The notes under the pieces were generated by a model. That model saw only the letters and a list, made by a program, of their open reading frames with translations. It ran no database searches and was not told where the DNA came from. The translations under genes were made by a program, and so were the position numbers. A stretch of 64,000 nucleotides of DNA from Flavobacterium rhamnosiphilum (GTDB taxonomy: Bacteria > Bacteroidota > Bacteroidia > Flavobacteriales > Flavobacteriaceae), in assembly GCF_004349195.1 (NCBI RefSeq), contig NZ_SMLG01000003.1, positions 186,001-250,000 of the forward strand. The letters are read 5' to 3'. Each line of letters begins with the position of its first letter. The first letter of the stretch is position 1. Shown here piece after piece: positions 18,318-27,070 of this stretch.

Positions 18318-18387
18318 TAGTTTTTACGATTCTGTTTTCTAAACAAGGAACCTGAAATCTGAAACCTAAAACCTGAAACCTAAAAAA
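18318..18387 (+). repeat. Low-complexity CCTGAAA repeats before leuD
   Basis: Four imperfect units around CCTGAAA/CTGAAACCTAAAA directly precede the leuD start (about 18350-18385). They form most of the leuC-leuD spacer and may affect coupling between the genes. Confidence 0.6.
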
Positions 18388-18984
18388 ATGGCATACGATA
18401 AATTTAATATCCTTACCAGTAGTGCAGTGCCACTACCAATAGAAAATGTAGATACCGATCAAATTATCCCAGCACGTTTCTTGAAAGCTACCAAACGTGA
18501 AGCTTTTGGAGACAATCTTTTCAGAGACTGGAGATACAACGGAGATGACACTCCAAAAGCAGATTTCGTATTGAATGACCCAACTTACAGTGGAAAAATA
18601 TTAGTAGGCGGGAAAAACTTTGGTTCGGGTTCTTCTAGAGAGCACGCGGCTTGGGCAGTTTACGATTACGGATTTCGTGCCGTTGTGTCTAGTTTTTTTG
18701 CAGACATCTTTAAAGGAAATTGCTTAAACATTGGTGTTTTACCAGTACAAGTGAGTCCTGAATTTGCTGAAACTATTTTCAATGCCATTGAAGCTGATCC
18801 AAAAACAGAATTGGAAATAAATCTTCCAGAACAAACCATTACGCTAAAAGCAACTGGTCAAAAAGAATCTTTTGATATTTCCGGATACAAAAAAGACAAT
18901 ATGGTTAACGGTTTTGATGATATTGATTATTTGCAAAACATCAAAGAAGAAATTGTTGGGTTTGCCAATCAACTTCCTTATTAA
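18388..18984 (+). CDS. leuD: 3-isopropylmalate dehydratase small subunit
   Basis: 198 aa, typical length. Contains the swivel-domain signatures NVDTDQIIPARFLK (residues 20-33) and GGKNFGSGSSREHAAWAVYDYGFRAV split over residues 74-99. It partners with LeuC. The 116-bp gap from leuC includes short CCTGAAA repeats but no terminator, so the two are probably co-transcribed. Confidence 0.97.
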   Translation: MAYDKFNILTSSAVPLPIENVDTDQIIPARFLKATKREAFGDNLFRDWRYNGDDTPKADFVLNDPTYSGKILVGGKNFGSGSSREHAAWAVYDYGFRAVVSSFFADIFKGNCLNIGVLPVQVSPEFAETIFNAIEADPKTELEINLPEQTITLKATGQKESFDISGYKKDNMVNGFDDIDYLQNIKEEIVGFANQLPY

Positions 18985-19119
18985 AAACAAACAATAAAAA
19001 TGCAGTTATCGTATGCTCAATAGTATTGTTAAGCCAGATAACTGCTTACCTTTTTATAAAACACAACAACAAGATTTCAAATTACCGAAGTCAAAACCGC
19101 TTTTAGCATCAAATTTATA

Positions 19120-20646
19120 ATGAAAAAAAGAAAAATTGAAATAATGGATACGACACTCCGTGATGGTGAACAAACCTCGGGAGTATCATTTTCTGCTGCA
19201 GAAAAATTAACCATTGCGCAATTATTGCTGGAAGAATTAAATATTGATAGAATTGAAATTGCTTCGGCACGTGTTAGCGAAGGAGAGTTTCAAGGTGTAA
19301 AAGGGATTATGACTTGGGCTAACGAAAAAAATTACTCCAATAGAATCGAAGTCTTAACCTTTGTAGATGGCGGACTTTCCATAGATTGGATGAAAAAAAC
19401 GGGTGCTAAAGTCCAGAATTTATTGACCAAAGGATCTCTTAACCATTTAACACATCAGTTAAAGAAAACGCCCCAACAGCATTTTACAGAAATTGCTGAA
19501 GCCATTGCTTTGGCTCAGGAAAACAATATTGACACAAATGTTTATCTGGAAGACTGGAGTAACGGAATGCGCAATTCACCTGAATATGTGTTTGAATATT
19601 TAGACTTTTTGACCAAACAACCGATTAAAAGAGTCTTACTACCGGACACTTTAGGTGTTTTAATCCCTTCTGAAACTTTTGAATTTATTTCTAAAATTAT
19701 AGCAAGATACCCTGAAACTCATTTTGATTTTCATGCACACAACGACTACGATCTAAGTATTGCTAATGTAATGGAAGCTGTTAAAGCAGGTATTCAGGGA
19801 CTTCACGTAACCGTAAATGGGATGGGAGAACGCGCAGGAAATGCACCGCTTGAAAGTACTGTTGCTGTAATCAATGACTTTTTTCCACAAATAGCAATCA
19901 GTGTAAAAGAATCATCATTATACTCCGTAAGTAAATTAGTAGAGACTTTTACCGGTTATAGAATTCCTGCCAACAAGCCTATCGTTGGCGACAATGTATT
20001 TACACAAACTGCTGGCATTCACGCCGATGGTGACAATAAAAACAACTTATATTTTAATGATTTACTTCCAGAACGCTTTGGAAGAAAACGAAAATACGCC
20101 CTAGGAAAAACATCCGGAAAAGCTAATATTGAAAAAAACCTTCAGGAATTAGGCCTACAATTAAACCCTGAGGATCTAAAGTTAGTTACCCAAAGGATTA
20201 TCGAATTAGGCGACAAAAAAGAAACGGTTACCAAAGAAGATTTACCTTATATCATCTCTGATGTATTAGACAGTCAAACTTATCAAGAAAAAATTGTTGT
20301 TGAATCCTATATATTATCTCATGCAAAAGGCATGCGTCCATCGACCACTTTATCTTTAAAAATAGACGGAGAAATAATTGAAGAACACGCGCAAGGTGAT
20401 GGACAATTTGATGCTTTCATGAATGCATTGGCAAAAATATATAAGAGCAAAAATTTAGAATTGCCCAAGTTGATTGATTATGCTGTACGAATTCCTCCAG
20501 GAAGTAGTTCTGATGCATTATGCGAAACCATAATTACCTGGACAAATAATGAAAAAGAATTTAAAACAAGAGGATTAGATTCAGACCAAACAGTTGCCGC
20601 TATTATAGCAACCCAGAAAATGTTGAATGTGGTTGCAGCCCAATAA
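19120..20646 (+). CDS. 2-isopropylmalate/citramalate synthase family protein
   Basis: 508 aa. The DRE-TIM metallolyase domain starts with IMDTTLRDGEQTSGVSFS, and the metal ligands are in HFDFHAHNDYDLSIAN and NGMGERAGNAPLE. The C-terminal 150 residues form a LeuA-type regulatory domain, with RPSTTLSLKIDG and PPGSSSDALCETIITW. The order leuC-leuD-this gene-leuB supports a role in leucine synthesis (acetyl-CoA + 2-oxoisovalerate). A citramalate synthase (isoleucine branch) is the main alternative, as that paralogue has similar length and domains; sequence reading alone does not decide it. Confidence 0.85.
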   Translation: MKKRKIEIMDTTLRDGEQTSGVSFSAAEKLTIAQLLLEELNIDRIEIASARVSEGEFQGVKGIMTWANEKNYSNRIEVLTFVDGGLSIDWMKKTGAKVQNLLTKGSLNHLTHQLKKTPQQHFTEIAEAIALAQENNIDTNVYLEDWSNGMRNSPEYVFEYLDFLTKQPIKRVLLPDTLGVLIPSETFEFISKIIARYPETHFDFHAHNDYDLSIANVMEAVKAGIQGLHVTVNGMGERAGNAPLESTVAVINDFFPQIAISVKESSLYSVSKLVETFTGYRIPANKPIVGDNVFTQTAGIHADGDNKNNLYFNDLLPERFGRKRKYALGKTSGKANIEKNLQELGLQLNPEDLKLVTQRIIELGDKKETVTKEDLPYIISDVLDSQTYQEKIVVESYILSHAKGMRPSTTLSLKIDGEIIEEHAQGDGQFDAFMNALAKIYKSKNLELPKLIDYAVRIPPGSSSDALCETIITWTNNEKEFKTRGLDSDQTVAAIIATQKMLNVVAAQ

Positions 20647-20679
20647 TAAATAGAAATACATTAATATAAAATAGACCTA

Positions 20680-21741
20680 ATGAAATTTAACATAGCCCTT
20701 TTAGCCGGAGACGGAATTGGACCAGAAGTAATCAATGAAGCTGTAAAAGTTTCGGATGCTATTGCAAAAAAATTCAACCATGAAATTACTTGGACACCTG
20801 CACTTACAGGAGCTTGTGCCATTGACGCCGTTGGAGTTCCTTATCCGGACGAAACTCATGAAATTTGTATGGCTGCTGATGCTGTTTTATTCGGAGCCAT
20901 TGGACATCCAAAATATGATAATGACCCAAGTGCTCCCGTTCGTCCAGAGCAAGGTTTATTATTGATGCGTAAAAAATTAGGTTTATTTGCCAATGTGCGT
21001 CCAACATTTACATTCCCTTCTTTGATTGACAACTCTCCTTTAAAAAGAGAACGTATCGAAGGAACTGATTTAGTTTTCTTAAGAGAACTTACCGGAGGAA
21101 TCTATTTTGGAGAAAAAGGAAGAAAAGACGATGGTGAAACTGCTTTTGACACGTGTACCTACACAAGAGCTGAAGTACAACGTTTAGCTAAAAAAGGCTT
21201 TGAACTCGCGATGACACGTAGTAAAAAATTATGTTGTGTGGACAAAGCAAACGTAATGGAAACTTCTCGTTTATGGAGAGAAACAGTACAAGCTATGGAA
21301 AAAGAGTATCCTGAAGTAACTGTGAGCTATGAATTTGTTGATGCTGTAGCGATGCGTTTAGTACAATGGCCAAACTCTTATGATGTCCTAATTACTGAAA
21401 ACTTATTTGGAGATATATTAACAGACGAAGCTTCTGTAATTTCTGGTTCTATGGGATTAATGCCATCAGCATCTGTAGGAGAGCATACCTCTTTGTACGA
21501 ACCTATTCATGGTTCTTATCCTCAGGCTACAGGATTAAATATTGCTAATCCATTAGCGACAGTATTATCTGCGGCGATGATGTTTGAAGATGCTTTTGGA
21601 TTAAAAGAAGAAGCAGAAGCTATTAGAACGGTAGTTAACAAATCATTAGAACAAGGAATCGTAACAGAGGATTTAGCTTCTAAAGACTCAAAAGCATACA
21701 AAACCAGTGAGGTTGGTGACTGGTTAGTTGCTAATCTATAA
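20680..21741 (+). CDS. leuB: 3-isopropylmalate dehydrogenase
   Basis: 353 aa, standard size. Beta-decarboxylating dehydrogenase motifs: LLAGDGIGPEV at the N-terminus, the substrate-binding FLRELTGGIYFG (about 127-138), DKANVMETSRLW, and the metal- and NAD-binding LITENLFGDILTDEASVISGS segment. It oxidises 3-isopropylmalate to 2-ketoisocaproate. It follows the synthase by 33 bp and ends the cluster before a strong terminator. Confidence 0.97.
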   Translation: MKFNIALLAGDGIGPEVINEAVKVSDAIAKKFNHEITWTPALTGACAIDAVGVPYPDETHEICMAADAVLFGAIGHPKYDNDPSAPVRPEQGLLLMRKKLGLFANVRPTFTFPSLIDNSPLKRERIEGTDLVFLRELTGGIYFGEKGRKDDGETAFDTCTYTRAEVQRLAKKGFELAMTRSKKLCCVDKANVMETSRLWRETVQAMEKEYPEVTVSYEFVDAVAMRLVQWPNSYDVLITENLFGDILTDEASVISGSMGLMPSASVGEHTSLYEPIHGSYPQATGLNIANPLATVLSAAMMFEDAFGLKEEAEAIRTVVNKSLEQGIVTEDLASKDSKAYKTSEVGDWLVANL

Positions 21742-21847
21742 ATTCTTAAAGTTTTTTGTTTAAAAATTGAGTAATAGCTAAGATTACAACCTAAAAAACA
21801 ACACTCATTTTAGCTTTTACTCAGCTTTAGACAAAATAATAAACAAC

Positions 21848-21881
21848 AAAAAAGGTGTCAATAAATTGACACCTTTTTTTA
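21848..21881. terminator. Bidirectional terminator, leuB / RRM protein
   Basis: Perfect stem AAAAAGGTGTCAAT / ATTGACACCTTTTT with a 2-nt loop; serves the convergent genes. Confidence 0.92.
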
Positions 21882-21898
21882 TATTGTAGAAAAAAATA

Positions 21899-22261
21899 TT
21901 AATATCCTCCTCTGTTTCCACCACCACGGTTATCTCCACCACGGCTGTTTCCACCACCATAACCACCGCGTGAATCTCCACCACGACTGTTATTGTTAAA
22001 ACTTCTTCTTTCACCTTCTGGTTTAGGCTCAGATTTGTTTACTACAATTGCACGTCCTTGAACAGTAGCTCCGTTCAATTCATCAATCGCTTTTTGAGCT
22101 TCGTCATCATTTGGCATCTCAACAAAACCAAATCCTTTACTTCTTCCAGTAAATTTATCAGTAATAATTTTAACTGAATCAACTGCTCCGTAAGCCTCGA
22201 AAGACTCTCTTAAATCTGCTTCCTCAATACTGAATGGAAGGCTTCCAACAAAAATATTCAT
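21899..22261 (-). CDS. RRM RNA-binding protein with Gly-rich tail
   Basis: 120 aa. A single RNA recognition motif with RNP2 (MNIFVGSLPF, residues 1-10) and RNP1 (RSKGFGFVEM, about 44-53), followed by a Gly/Arg/Ser tail of RGG-like repeats from about residue 90. Such small RRM proteins are frequent in Bacteroidota and cyanobacteria and are thought to bind mRNA or act as RNA chaperones; targets here are unknown. A TACATTTG -7 box lies on the minus strand at 22292-22285, about 25 nt before the start. Confidence 0.9.
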   Translation of the reverse strand: MNIFVGSLPFSIEEADLRESFEAYGAVDSVKIITDKFTGRSKGFGFVEMPNDDEAQKAIDELNGATVQGRAIVVNKSEPKPEGERRSFNNNSRGGDSRGGYGGGNSRGGDNRGGGNRGGY

Positions 22262-22417
22262 ATGTACTTATTTAAATAATAGAACAAATGTACTCTAATT
22301 TTTTTCTAATCTACTATATATTAGCTTATTTATGTTTTTATTTTAATTTCAAAAAAATTAAAACGAAAATTCTAAAGCAGATAATTAAAGTGTTATGAAA
22401 AACTAACCCCTCGTAGA

Positions 22418-22903
22418 TTACTGACTCAGAGAACGAACTACAGGAACCTTATAAAAAACTCCGTGCTGAAAATTAACAACTGGGCTGGCTAACGAGTTGC
22501 TATTTGCATTTTCGGCATTAAACTTAAAAGTACCAGTGATAGTATTATTAATAGCGTCATATTCGGTTATCACAATTTGCCCTTCTCCTATCCCAAAACC
22601 GGTAGAAAAAGTAACCAACCCATTGGTAGCATCAGTGACAGTATAAATTGCTTTTTTAGACTCACTGGTTCCTAAAAAATAAGTTTGAGCAGTAGTAGAA
22701 GTAGTTTTTAAAGATAGTGTTTCATTTGCTGTAAAGGATTCTATAAGCAAAGATCCATCAGTGGCTAGTGTTGCTCTAGATTGCACGCCTCTCCAAAACA
22801 CATTATCCTTCATGCCTTGTAGTGAAGGATTATTAAAACTAATATCTTCTTCACAAGAGATTAAAGAAAAAAGTACGACAATAAACAAAAAATATTTTTT
22901 CAT
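22418..22903 (-). CDS. Lipoprotein, probably DUF6252 family
   Basis: 161 aa from the ATG at 22903 (MKKYFLFIVVLFSLISCEED), a classical lipoprotein signal with lipobox LISC. The segment FNNPSLQGMKDNVFWR after the Cys and the beta-rich remainder resemble a flavobacterial lipoprotein family that I recall as DUF6252; this was not checked. Role unknown. A TACTTTTG -7 box lies on the minus strand at 22932-22925, giving a very short leader. Confidence 0.65.
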   Translation of the reverse strand: MKKYFLFIVVLFSLISCEEDISFNNPSLQGMKDNVFWRGVQSRATLATDGSLLIESFTANETLSLKTTSTTAQTYFLGTSESKKAIYTVTDATNGLVTFSTGFGIGEGQIVITEYDAINNTITGTFKFNAENANSNSLASPVVNFQHGVFYKVPVVRSLSQ

Positions 22904-23023
22904 AAAATGCATCTTTTAGAGAAACAAAAGTATGACATTAGACCTTAAAAAAATAAAATTGAACTAAAAAATAAAAACAATAGCCATACCTAAAACATTA
23001 CCATTCATTAAAACACCAATCGA

Positions 23024-23055
23024 ATTAGTATTTATCGATAAAAAATGTATCTTTG
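23024..23055 (+). promoter_or_regulatory. rpsP promoter
   Basis: TTAG at 23025-23028, 19-nt spacer, TATCTTTG at 23048-23055: a good match to the Bacteroidota -33/-7 pattern. The leader then contains a GAGGT/ACCTC hairpin (23071-23085). Confidence 0.75.
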
Positions 23056-23070
23056 CACCCTTAATTAATC

Positions 23071-23085
23071 GAGGTCGAGTACCTC
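23071..23085 (+). promoter_or_regulatory. Small hairpin in the rpsP leader
   Basis: GAGGT, 5-nt loop, ACCTC, ending 19 nt before the rpsP start. It could influence translation of S16; no known ribosomal-protein leader family was recognised. Confidence 0.35.
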
Positions 23086-23104
23086 AAAATTTAATCTCAA
23101 GATT

Positions 23105-23665
23105 ATGTCAGTAAAAATTAGATTACAAAGACACGGTAAAAAACAAAAACCTTTTTACTGGGTTGTAGCAGCAGATGCTCGCTCAAAAAGAGATGGTAAA
23201 TACTTAGAGAAAATCGGTACTTACAATCCAAACACTAACCCAGCAACTATCGAATTAAACCTTGATAGCGCAGTAAAATGGTTGCACAATGGTGCTCAAC
23301 CTACTGATACTGCTAAAGCAATTCTTTCTTACAAAGGTGCTTTATTGAAACACCACCTTGATGGAGGTATTCGTAAAGGAGCTTTAACTCAAGAACAAGC
23401 TGATGCAAAATTAGCTACTTGGTTAGAAGCTAAAGCTGGAAAAGTTGATGCTAAAAAAGAAGGTTTGACTAAAGCTCAAGCTGCTGATAAAGCAAAAGCT
23501 TTCAAAGCAGAACAAGAAGTAAACGCAAAACGTTTAGCTGCTGCTGCACAAGCAGAAGCTGATGCTATTGCTGCTGCAACTCCTGCTGTTGAAGAAGAAG
23601 TTGCTGAAGTTGAAGCTGAAGAAGCTCCAGCTGCAGAAGAAAATAACGAAACAACTGAAGCATAA
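23105..23665 (+). CDS. rpsP: 30S ribosomal protein S16 with long C-terminal extension
   Basis: 186 aa. Residues 1-80 are canonical S16 (SVKIRLQRHGKKQKPFYWVV, then SKRDGKYLEKIGTYNP). The remaining 100 residues are an Ala/Lys/Glu-rich, probably helical extension ending in an acidic tail. S16 in Proteobacteria is about 82 residues; long extensions are known in Bacteroidota. The extension uses repeated GCT codons and is low in complexity. rimM follows after 15 bp, as in many bacteria, so the pair is an operon. Confidence 0.96.
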   Translation: MSVKIRLQRHGKKQKPFYWVVAADARSKRDGKYLEKIGTYNPNTNPATIELNLDSAVKWLHNGAQPTDTAKAILSYKGALLKHHLDGGIRKGALTQEQADAKLATWLEAKAGKVDAKKEGLTKAQAADKAKAFKAEQEVNAKRLAAAAQAEADAIAAATPAVEEEVAEVEAEEAPAAEENNETTEA

Positions 23666-23680
23666 TTTTAGAAGGCGAAG

Positions 23681-24205
23681 ATGCGTAAAGAAGATTGTTT
23701 CTACTTAGGTAAAATCGCTAAAAAATTTAGTTTCAAAGGGGAAGTTCTTGCCTATTTAGACACGGACGAACCTGAGTTATACGAAAACTTGGAATCAGTG
23801 TTTGTTGAATGCAACAAACACTTGGTTCCTTTTTTTATTGAAAGCAGTTCACTGCACAAAAACGACTTTCTTAGAATTCGTTTTGAAGATATGAATACCG
23901 AAGAAGATGCAGATGCTGTTATAGGCAACGCCATTTATCTTCCTTTAAATATGTTGCCAAAACTTACCGGCAACAAATTTTACTTCCATGAAGTAATTGG
24001 TTTTGAAGTTGAAGACAAACGCCTTGGCGTTGTTGGAAAAATCCAATCCATAAATGATACTACTGCCCAACCTCTATTTGAAGTTCTAAACGGTGAAGTA
24101 GAAATTCTTATTCCAATGATTGACCATTTTCTTGTAAAAATTGATAGGGAAAACAAAAAAGTCATCATGGATTTACCAGAAGGACTTATTGAAATGTACC
24201 TTTAA
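23681..24205 (+). CDS. rimM: 16S rRNA processing protein RimM
   Basis: 174 aa, normal size. Starts CFYLGKIAKKFSFKGEVLAYLDTD, the RimM N-terminal beta-barrel, and has the PRC-barrel linker FYFHEVIGFEVED, with a C-terminal ILIPMIDHFLVKIDRENKKVIMDLPEGL, the family signature. It assists 30S head assembly around S19. Co-transcribed with rpsP. Confidence 0.95.
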   Translation: MRKEDCFYLGKIAKKFSFKGEVLAYLDTDEPELYENLESVFVECNKHLVPFFIESSSLHKNDFLRIRFEDMNTEEDADAVIGNAIYLPLNMLPKLTGNKFYFHEVIGFEVEDKRLGVVGKIQSINDTTAQPLFEVLNGEVEILIPMIDHFLVKIDRENKKVIMDLPEGLIEMYL

Positions 24206-24500
24206 AAGGGAAATTCCAATATTTTAAATTCCAAATTCCAACTTAGGAAAGGAAATTCCAATAACAGAAAAGAAAAATCCAATACTGAAATTCCAATATA
24301 AAGAAGGGAATTCCAAAATTTTAAATCAAAAATTCCAAAATTGAGAAGGAAAACCCAATAATTGTGATTAAAATCAATAATTTAAAACCAATTTAAGCTA
24401 AATTTGGAATTTCAGTATTGACATTTAATATTTTCAATTGGAATTTGGAATTTGAGCATTGGAATTTGAAATTTTTTATATTGAAATTTAATTTTTGTTT
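24206..24500. repeat. ATTCCAA / TTGGAAT repeat field, left flank
   Basis: About 295 bp built from ATTCCAA units in the first two thirds and TTGGAATTT units in the last third, so the flank is a large imperfect inverted repeat. It directly precedes the four-helix-bundle gene. No gene is visible in it. Confidence 0.8.
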
Positions 24501-24848
24501 ATGGAAAAGCCTTATGACTTAGAAGAGAGAACTTTTTTATTCGCGAAAGACTGTAGAATTTATATTCGAACTTTATCTAAAATAACATCAAATATTGAAG
24601 ACGGCAAACAACTCGTAAGATCTTCCGGTTCTGTTGGCGCCAACTATATTGAGGCGAATGAAAAACTGGGAGATAAAGATTTTAAATTTCGATTAAAAAT
24701 ATCCAGAAAAGAAGCTAAAGAATCAAAATATTGGTTACGCCTATTGCATGATTTAAACCCTGAATTTTCCAGCCATTCTAATCCGTTATTAGTTGAAGTG
24801 GAAGAGCTTCGCAAAATATTATCTTCAATAATTTGTAAAGCCCCATAA
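24501..24848 (+). CDS. Four-helix-bundle protein (23S rRNA intervening-sequence protein family)
   Basis: 115 aa from the ATG at 24501; a TTG two codons earlier is less likely. The motifs FAKDCRIYIRTL, LVRSSGSVGANYIEANE and KISRKEAKESKYWLRLL are the signature of the S23/IVP four-helix-bundle family, also related to Avd of diversity-generating retroelements. Its biochemical role is uncertain; members occur in 23S rRNA intervening sequences and as stand-alone genes. Here it is a stand-alone gene embedded in a repeat field on both sides between rimM and trmN6, suggesting a small mobile or decaying unit. Confidence 0.88.
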   Translation: MEKPYDLEERTFLFAKDCRIYIRTLSKITSNIEDGKQLVRSSGSVGANYIEANEKLGDKDFKFRLKISRKEAKESKYWLRLLHDLNPEFSSHSNPLLVEVEELRKILSSIICKAP

Positions 24849-25030
24849 ATTTCTATAAAAAAATCCCAAATCCCAAATTCCAAAACTGGAAATGGAATTC
24901 CAGTTTCAAATTGGAATTTAAAAATTTTAATTTCGGAATTTAAAGTTTAATTTAGCGCCCTCACAGATTTGAATTTCGGTCATAAAAATTGGAATTTGGA
25001 ATTTAAAATATTGGAATTTACTTTTCTCTT
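24849..25030. repeat. ATTCCAA / TTGGAAT repeat field, right flank
   Basis: About 180 bp with CCCAAATTCCAA units followed by TTGGAATTT units, mirroring the left flank. The arms include GGAATTCCAGTTT and tandem TTGGAATTTGGAATTT. It ends just before trmN6. Confidence 0.8.
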
Positions 25031-25043
25031 TATACCCTAAATT

Positions 25044-25751
25044 ATGTTTTCATTCAAAAAATTCGTTGTAAAACAGAACCGTTGTGCCATGAAAATTGGG
25101 ACCGACGGCGTTTTACTTGGCGCTTGGACACCAATTGAAAACAATCCATTTAGCATTTTAGATATTGGAGCCGGAACAGGTATAATCGCTTTGATGTTGG
25201 CACAAAGAAGCAACGCCGAACAAATTGATGCCTTAGAAATAGACGAAGAAGCCTACGAACAATCCGTAGATAATTTTGAAAACTCCCCTTGGAGTGATCG
25301 CTTATTTTGTTTTCATGCCGGTTTGGACGAGTTTGTGGAAGAACCTGAAGACGAATATGATTTAATTGTTTCCAATCCTCCTTTTTATACCGATGATTTT
25401 AAATCAGCAACTGAACAAAGAGATTTAGCACGTTTTGCTGACGCAATGCCTTTTGAAGATTTAATTGAAGCGGCCGACTTATTACTTTCGGAAAACGGGA
25501 TTTTTTCCGTAATCATTCCTTTTAAAGAAGAAGAAATTTTTTTGGCTCTAGCCAAAGAATATGAATTATATCCTTTAAAAATAACCAGGGTAAAAGGCAC
25601 TCCAACTACCGAAATCAAGCGGAGTTTATTGGCTTTCAGCCGAAATGAAAGTGTGAATTTTCCAATTAATGAATTAATTATCGAAACTTCAAGACATCAA
25701 TACACCCCAGAATACATTGAATTGACAAAAGATTTTTATTTAAAGATGTAG
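25044..25751 (+). CDS. trmN6: tRNA1(Val) (adenine37-N6)-methyltransferase, YfiC/TrmN6 family
   Basis: 235 aa. The SAM-binding motif is LDIGAGTGIIALMLAQR (about residues 40-56), the acidic loop is ALEIDEEAYEQ, and the catalytic NPPF motif (SNPPFYTDD) is near 111-119. The N-terminal CAMKIGTDGVLLGAW is specific to this family, which methylates A37 of tRNA1(Val). The last 45 codons have a decayed second copy at 27071-27210. Confidence 0.9.
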   Translation: MFSFKKFVVKQNRCAMKIGTDGVLLGAWTPIENNPFSILDIGAGTGIIALMLAQRSNAEQIDALEIDEEAYEQSVDNFENSPWSDRLFCFHAGLDEFVEEPEDEYDLIVSNPPFYTDDFKSATEQRDLARFADAMPFEDLIEAADLLLSENGIFSVIIPFKEEEIFLALAKEYELYPLKITRVKGTPTTEIKRSLLAFSRNESVNFPINELIIETSRHQYTPEYIELTKDFYLKM

Positions 25752-25755
25752 TTGT

Positions 25756-26604
25756 TTACCTTTTTACATTATCGACCATACTTTTCAGACCGATGCTTCT
25801 CCTATTACGGTTTACTTTTGTAAGATCTGAAAAATTAAAAAGGTATTCACCATAAAGGATTTCCCGCTTATTTTCATGTTCATGACGGTCTATCATTGTT
25901 GCATATTCCCTGGGAGAACACTCTCCAGATTTTACATACTTCAATAATGTATCTTTCAAATAGGGATAATATTCTGGTACGCCACCCCCCATGTGACTCA
26001 AAAATGTCAGCATAGGCATAAACACACCATTATTTCCTGTCATACCAATTTTTTGTGGTGACGGATAACCATAATTTTCTATCGTCCATTTAAGAAGTCT
26101 TGCATTTATTCTATCATTTTTCACTATAGTCAAAGAATCTGAACGTCCTAGTTTTTGGTCACGAACAAAAGCAACAGAAAAAGAATCGATTAGTCTTTTA
26201 TTCCTGTTTTTTTTACTACTCGCTATTTTTTGCTCAACACTTAAGCTATCTATTCCGTATTTTTCGCAAAGCGGAAACAATGTCTTATAATGTTCGTTAT
26301 AAGGAGCCACTAAATCAAGTAATTTATACAAGCTCTTTTTTTCTCCAAAGTTTTTGCTGTACTTGTCAGCAAAAACAATATAGGTTTCGTATTTGACAAA
26401 GGTTCCGTAGCTCTTGGGCGGATTGTATTTTTTAAATAGTTTTTTGTATCGTTTTATAAAAGCAATGGTATCACGATTAAGCTTATAAACACTATCAATG
26501 GAGTTCGATTTATTGTAATAAGTAATGTAATTTCTGCTTTTACAGGAGAAAACAGAAAAACTAACTAACGCAATGAAAGCAGCAGTAAAAAGAAATGATC
26601 TCAT
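25756..26604 (-). CDS. Lipoprotein, DUF6624-like
   Basis: 282 aa from the ATG at 26604 (MRSFLFTAAFIALVSFSVFSC), a lipoprotein signal. The mature part is Lys/Tyr-rich. The pattern ENYGYPSPQKIG, then a Leu-x-x-Leu-His core, YLKDTLLKYVKSGECSPREYATMIDRH and ILYGEY, resembles DUF6624 proteins, whose function is unknown. It is convergent with trmN6 with only 4 bp between stops, and belongs to the segment bracketed by the two trmN6 3' ends. Confidence 0.5.
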   Translation of the reverse strand: MRSFLFTAAFIALVSFSVFSCKSRNYITYYNKSNSIDSVYKLNRDTIAFIKRYKKLFKKYNPPKSYGTFVKYETYIVFADKYSKNFGEKKSLYKLLDLVAPYNEHYKTLFPLCEKYGIDSLSVEQKIASSKKNRNKRLIDSFSVAFVRDQKLGRSDSLTIVKNDRINARLLKWTIENYGYPSPQKIGMTGNNGVFMPMLTFLSHMGGGVPEYYPYLKDTLLKYVKSGECSPREYATMIDRHEHENKREILYGEYLFNFSDLTKVNRNRRSIGLKSMVDNVKR

Positions 26605-26760
26605 AATTTTATGTTTTTTTCTAAAAATACAATTATTAACCGTAAGTAAATATAACGATGTTTTTATACCAAAAGTACTTAGCAAGTATATCATAATCTC
26701 AAGGTTTGACTTCTCTCTTGGATTCTGAAATACTTGTTTACATTCTCCTTGTCTAGTTGT

Positions 26761-26856
26761 CTATGATTTATTAGATTCTTGAACAGCAATACTGCAACCT
26801 TGACCACCCAGGACATTTTTTAATTCTTCTCTTGAAAGTTTTTTAAAATTTATCAT
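26761..26856 (-). CDS. Double-glycine leader peptide (bacteriocin-like)
   Basis: 31 aa, too short for ordinary ORF calling. The leader MINFKKLSREELKNVLGG matches the double-glycine signal used by PCAT-type ABC exporters for bacteriocins and signalling peptides: a LSREELKNV helix followed by LGG. Cleavage after GG would release QGCSIAVQESNKS, a 13-residue peptide with one Cys. No cognate peptidase-ABC transporter, modification enzyme or immunity gene is seen in the window, so it may be exported by a distant system. A TATGTTTG -7 box lies about 110 nt upstream (26972-26965). Role unknown. Confidence 0.6.
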   Translation of the reverse strand: MINFKKLSREELKNVLGGQGCSIAVQESNKS

Positions 26857-27070
26857 GATTTTAATTTAAAATGATAAATATATTGTACAAATCAAATACA
26901 AACCACTTTTGATTATTTCCCGTGCACTGACTTTTTCAAAAAAGTATGTATTGTTTTATATTTACAAACATATAGTATTATATAATAAGAAATTAATTAT
27001 AAAATAAATTTCCTAGGAAAATTTAATATTCACACGTTTACTTTTCCTAATTCAAGATACACTATTAGCT
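26857..27070. other. Intergenic, no gene seen
   Basis: AT-rich spacer between the double-glycine peptide and the trmN6 remnant; only a possible -7 box (26965-26972, minus strand) is visible. Confidence 0.5.

Noticed and set aside
24206..25030. CRISPR array
   Set aside because: Short units of irregular spacing with both orientations; no spacer structure.
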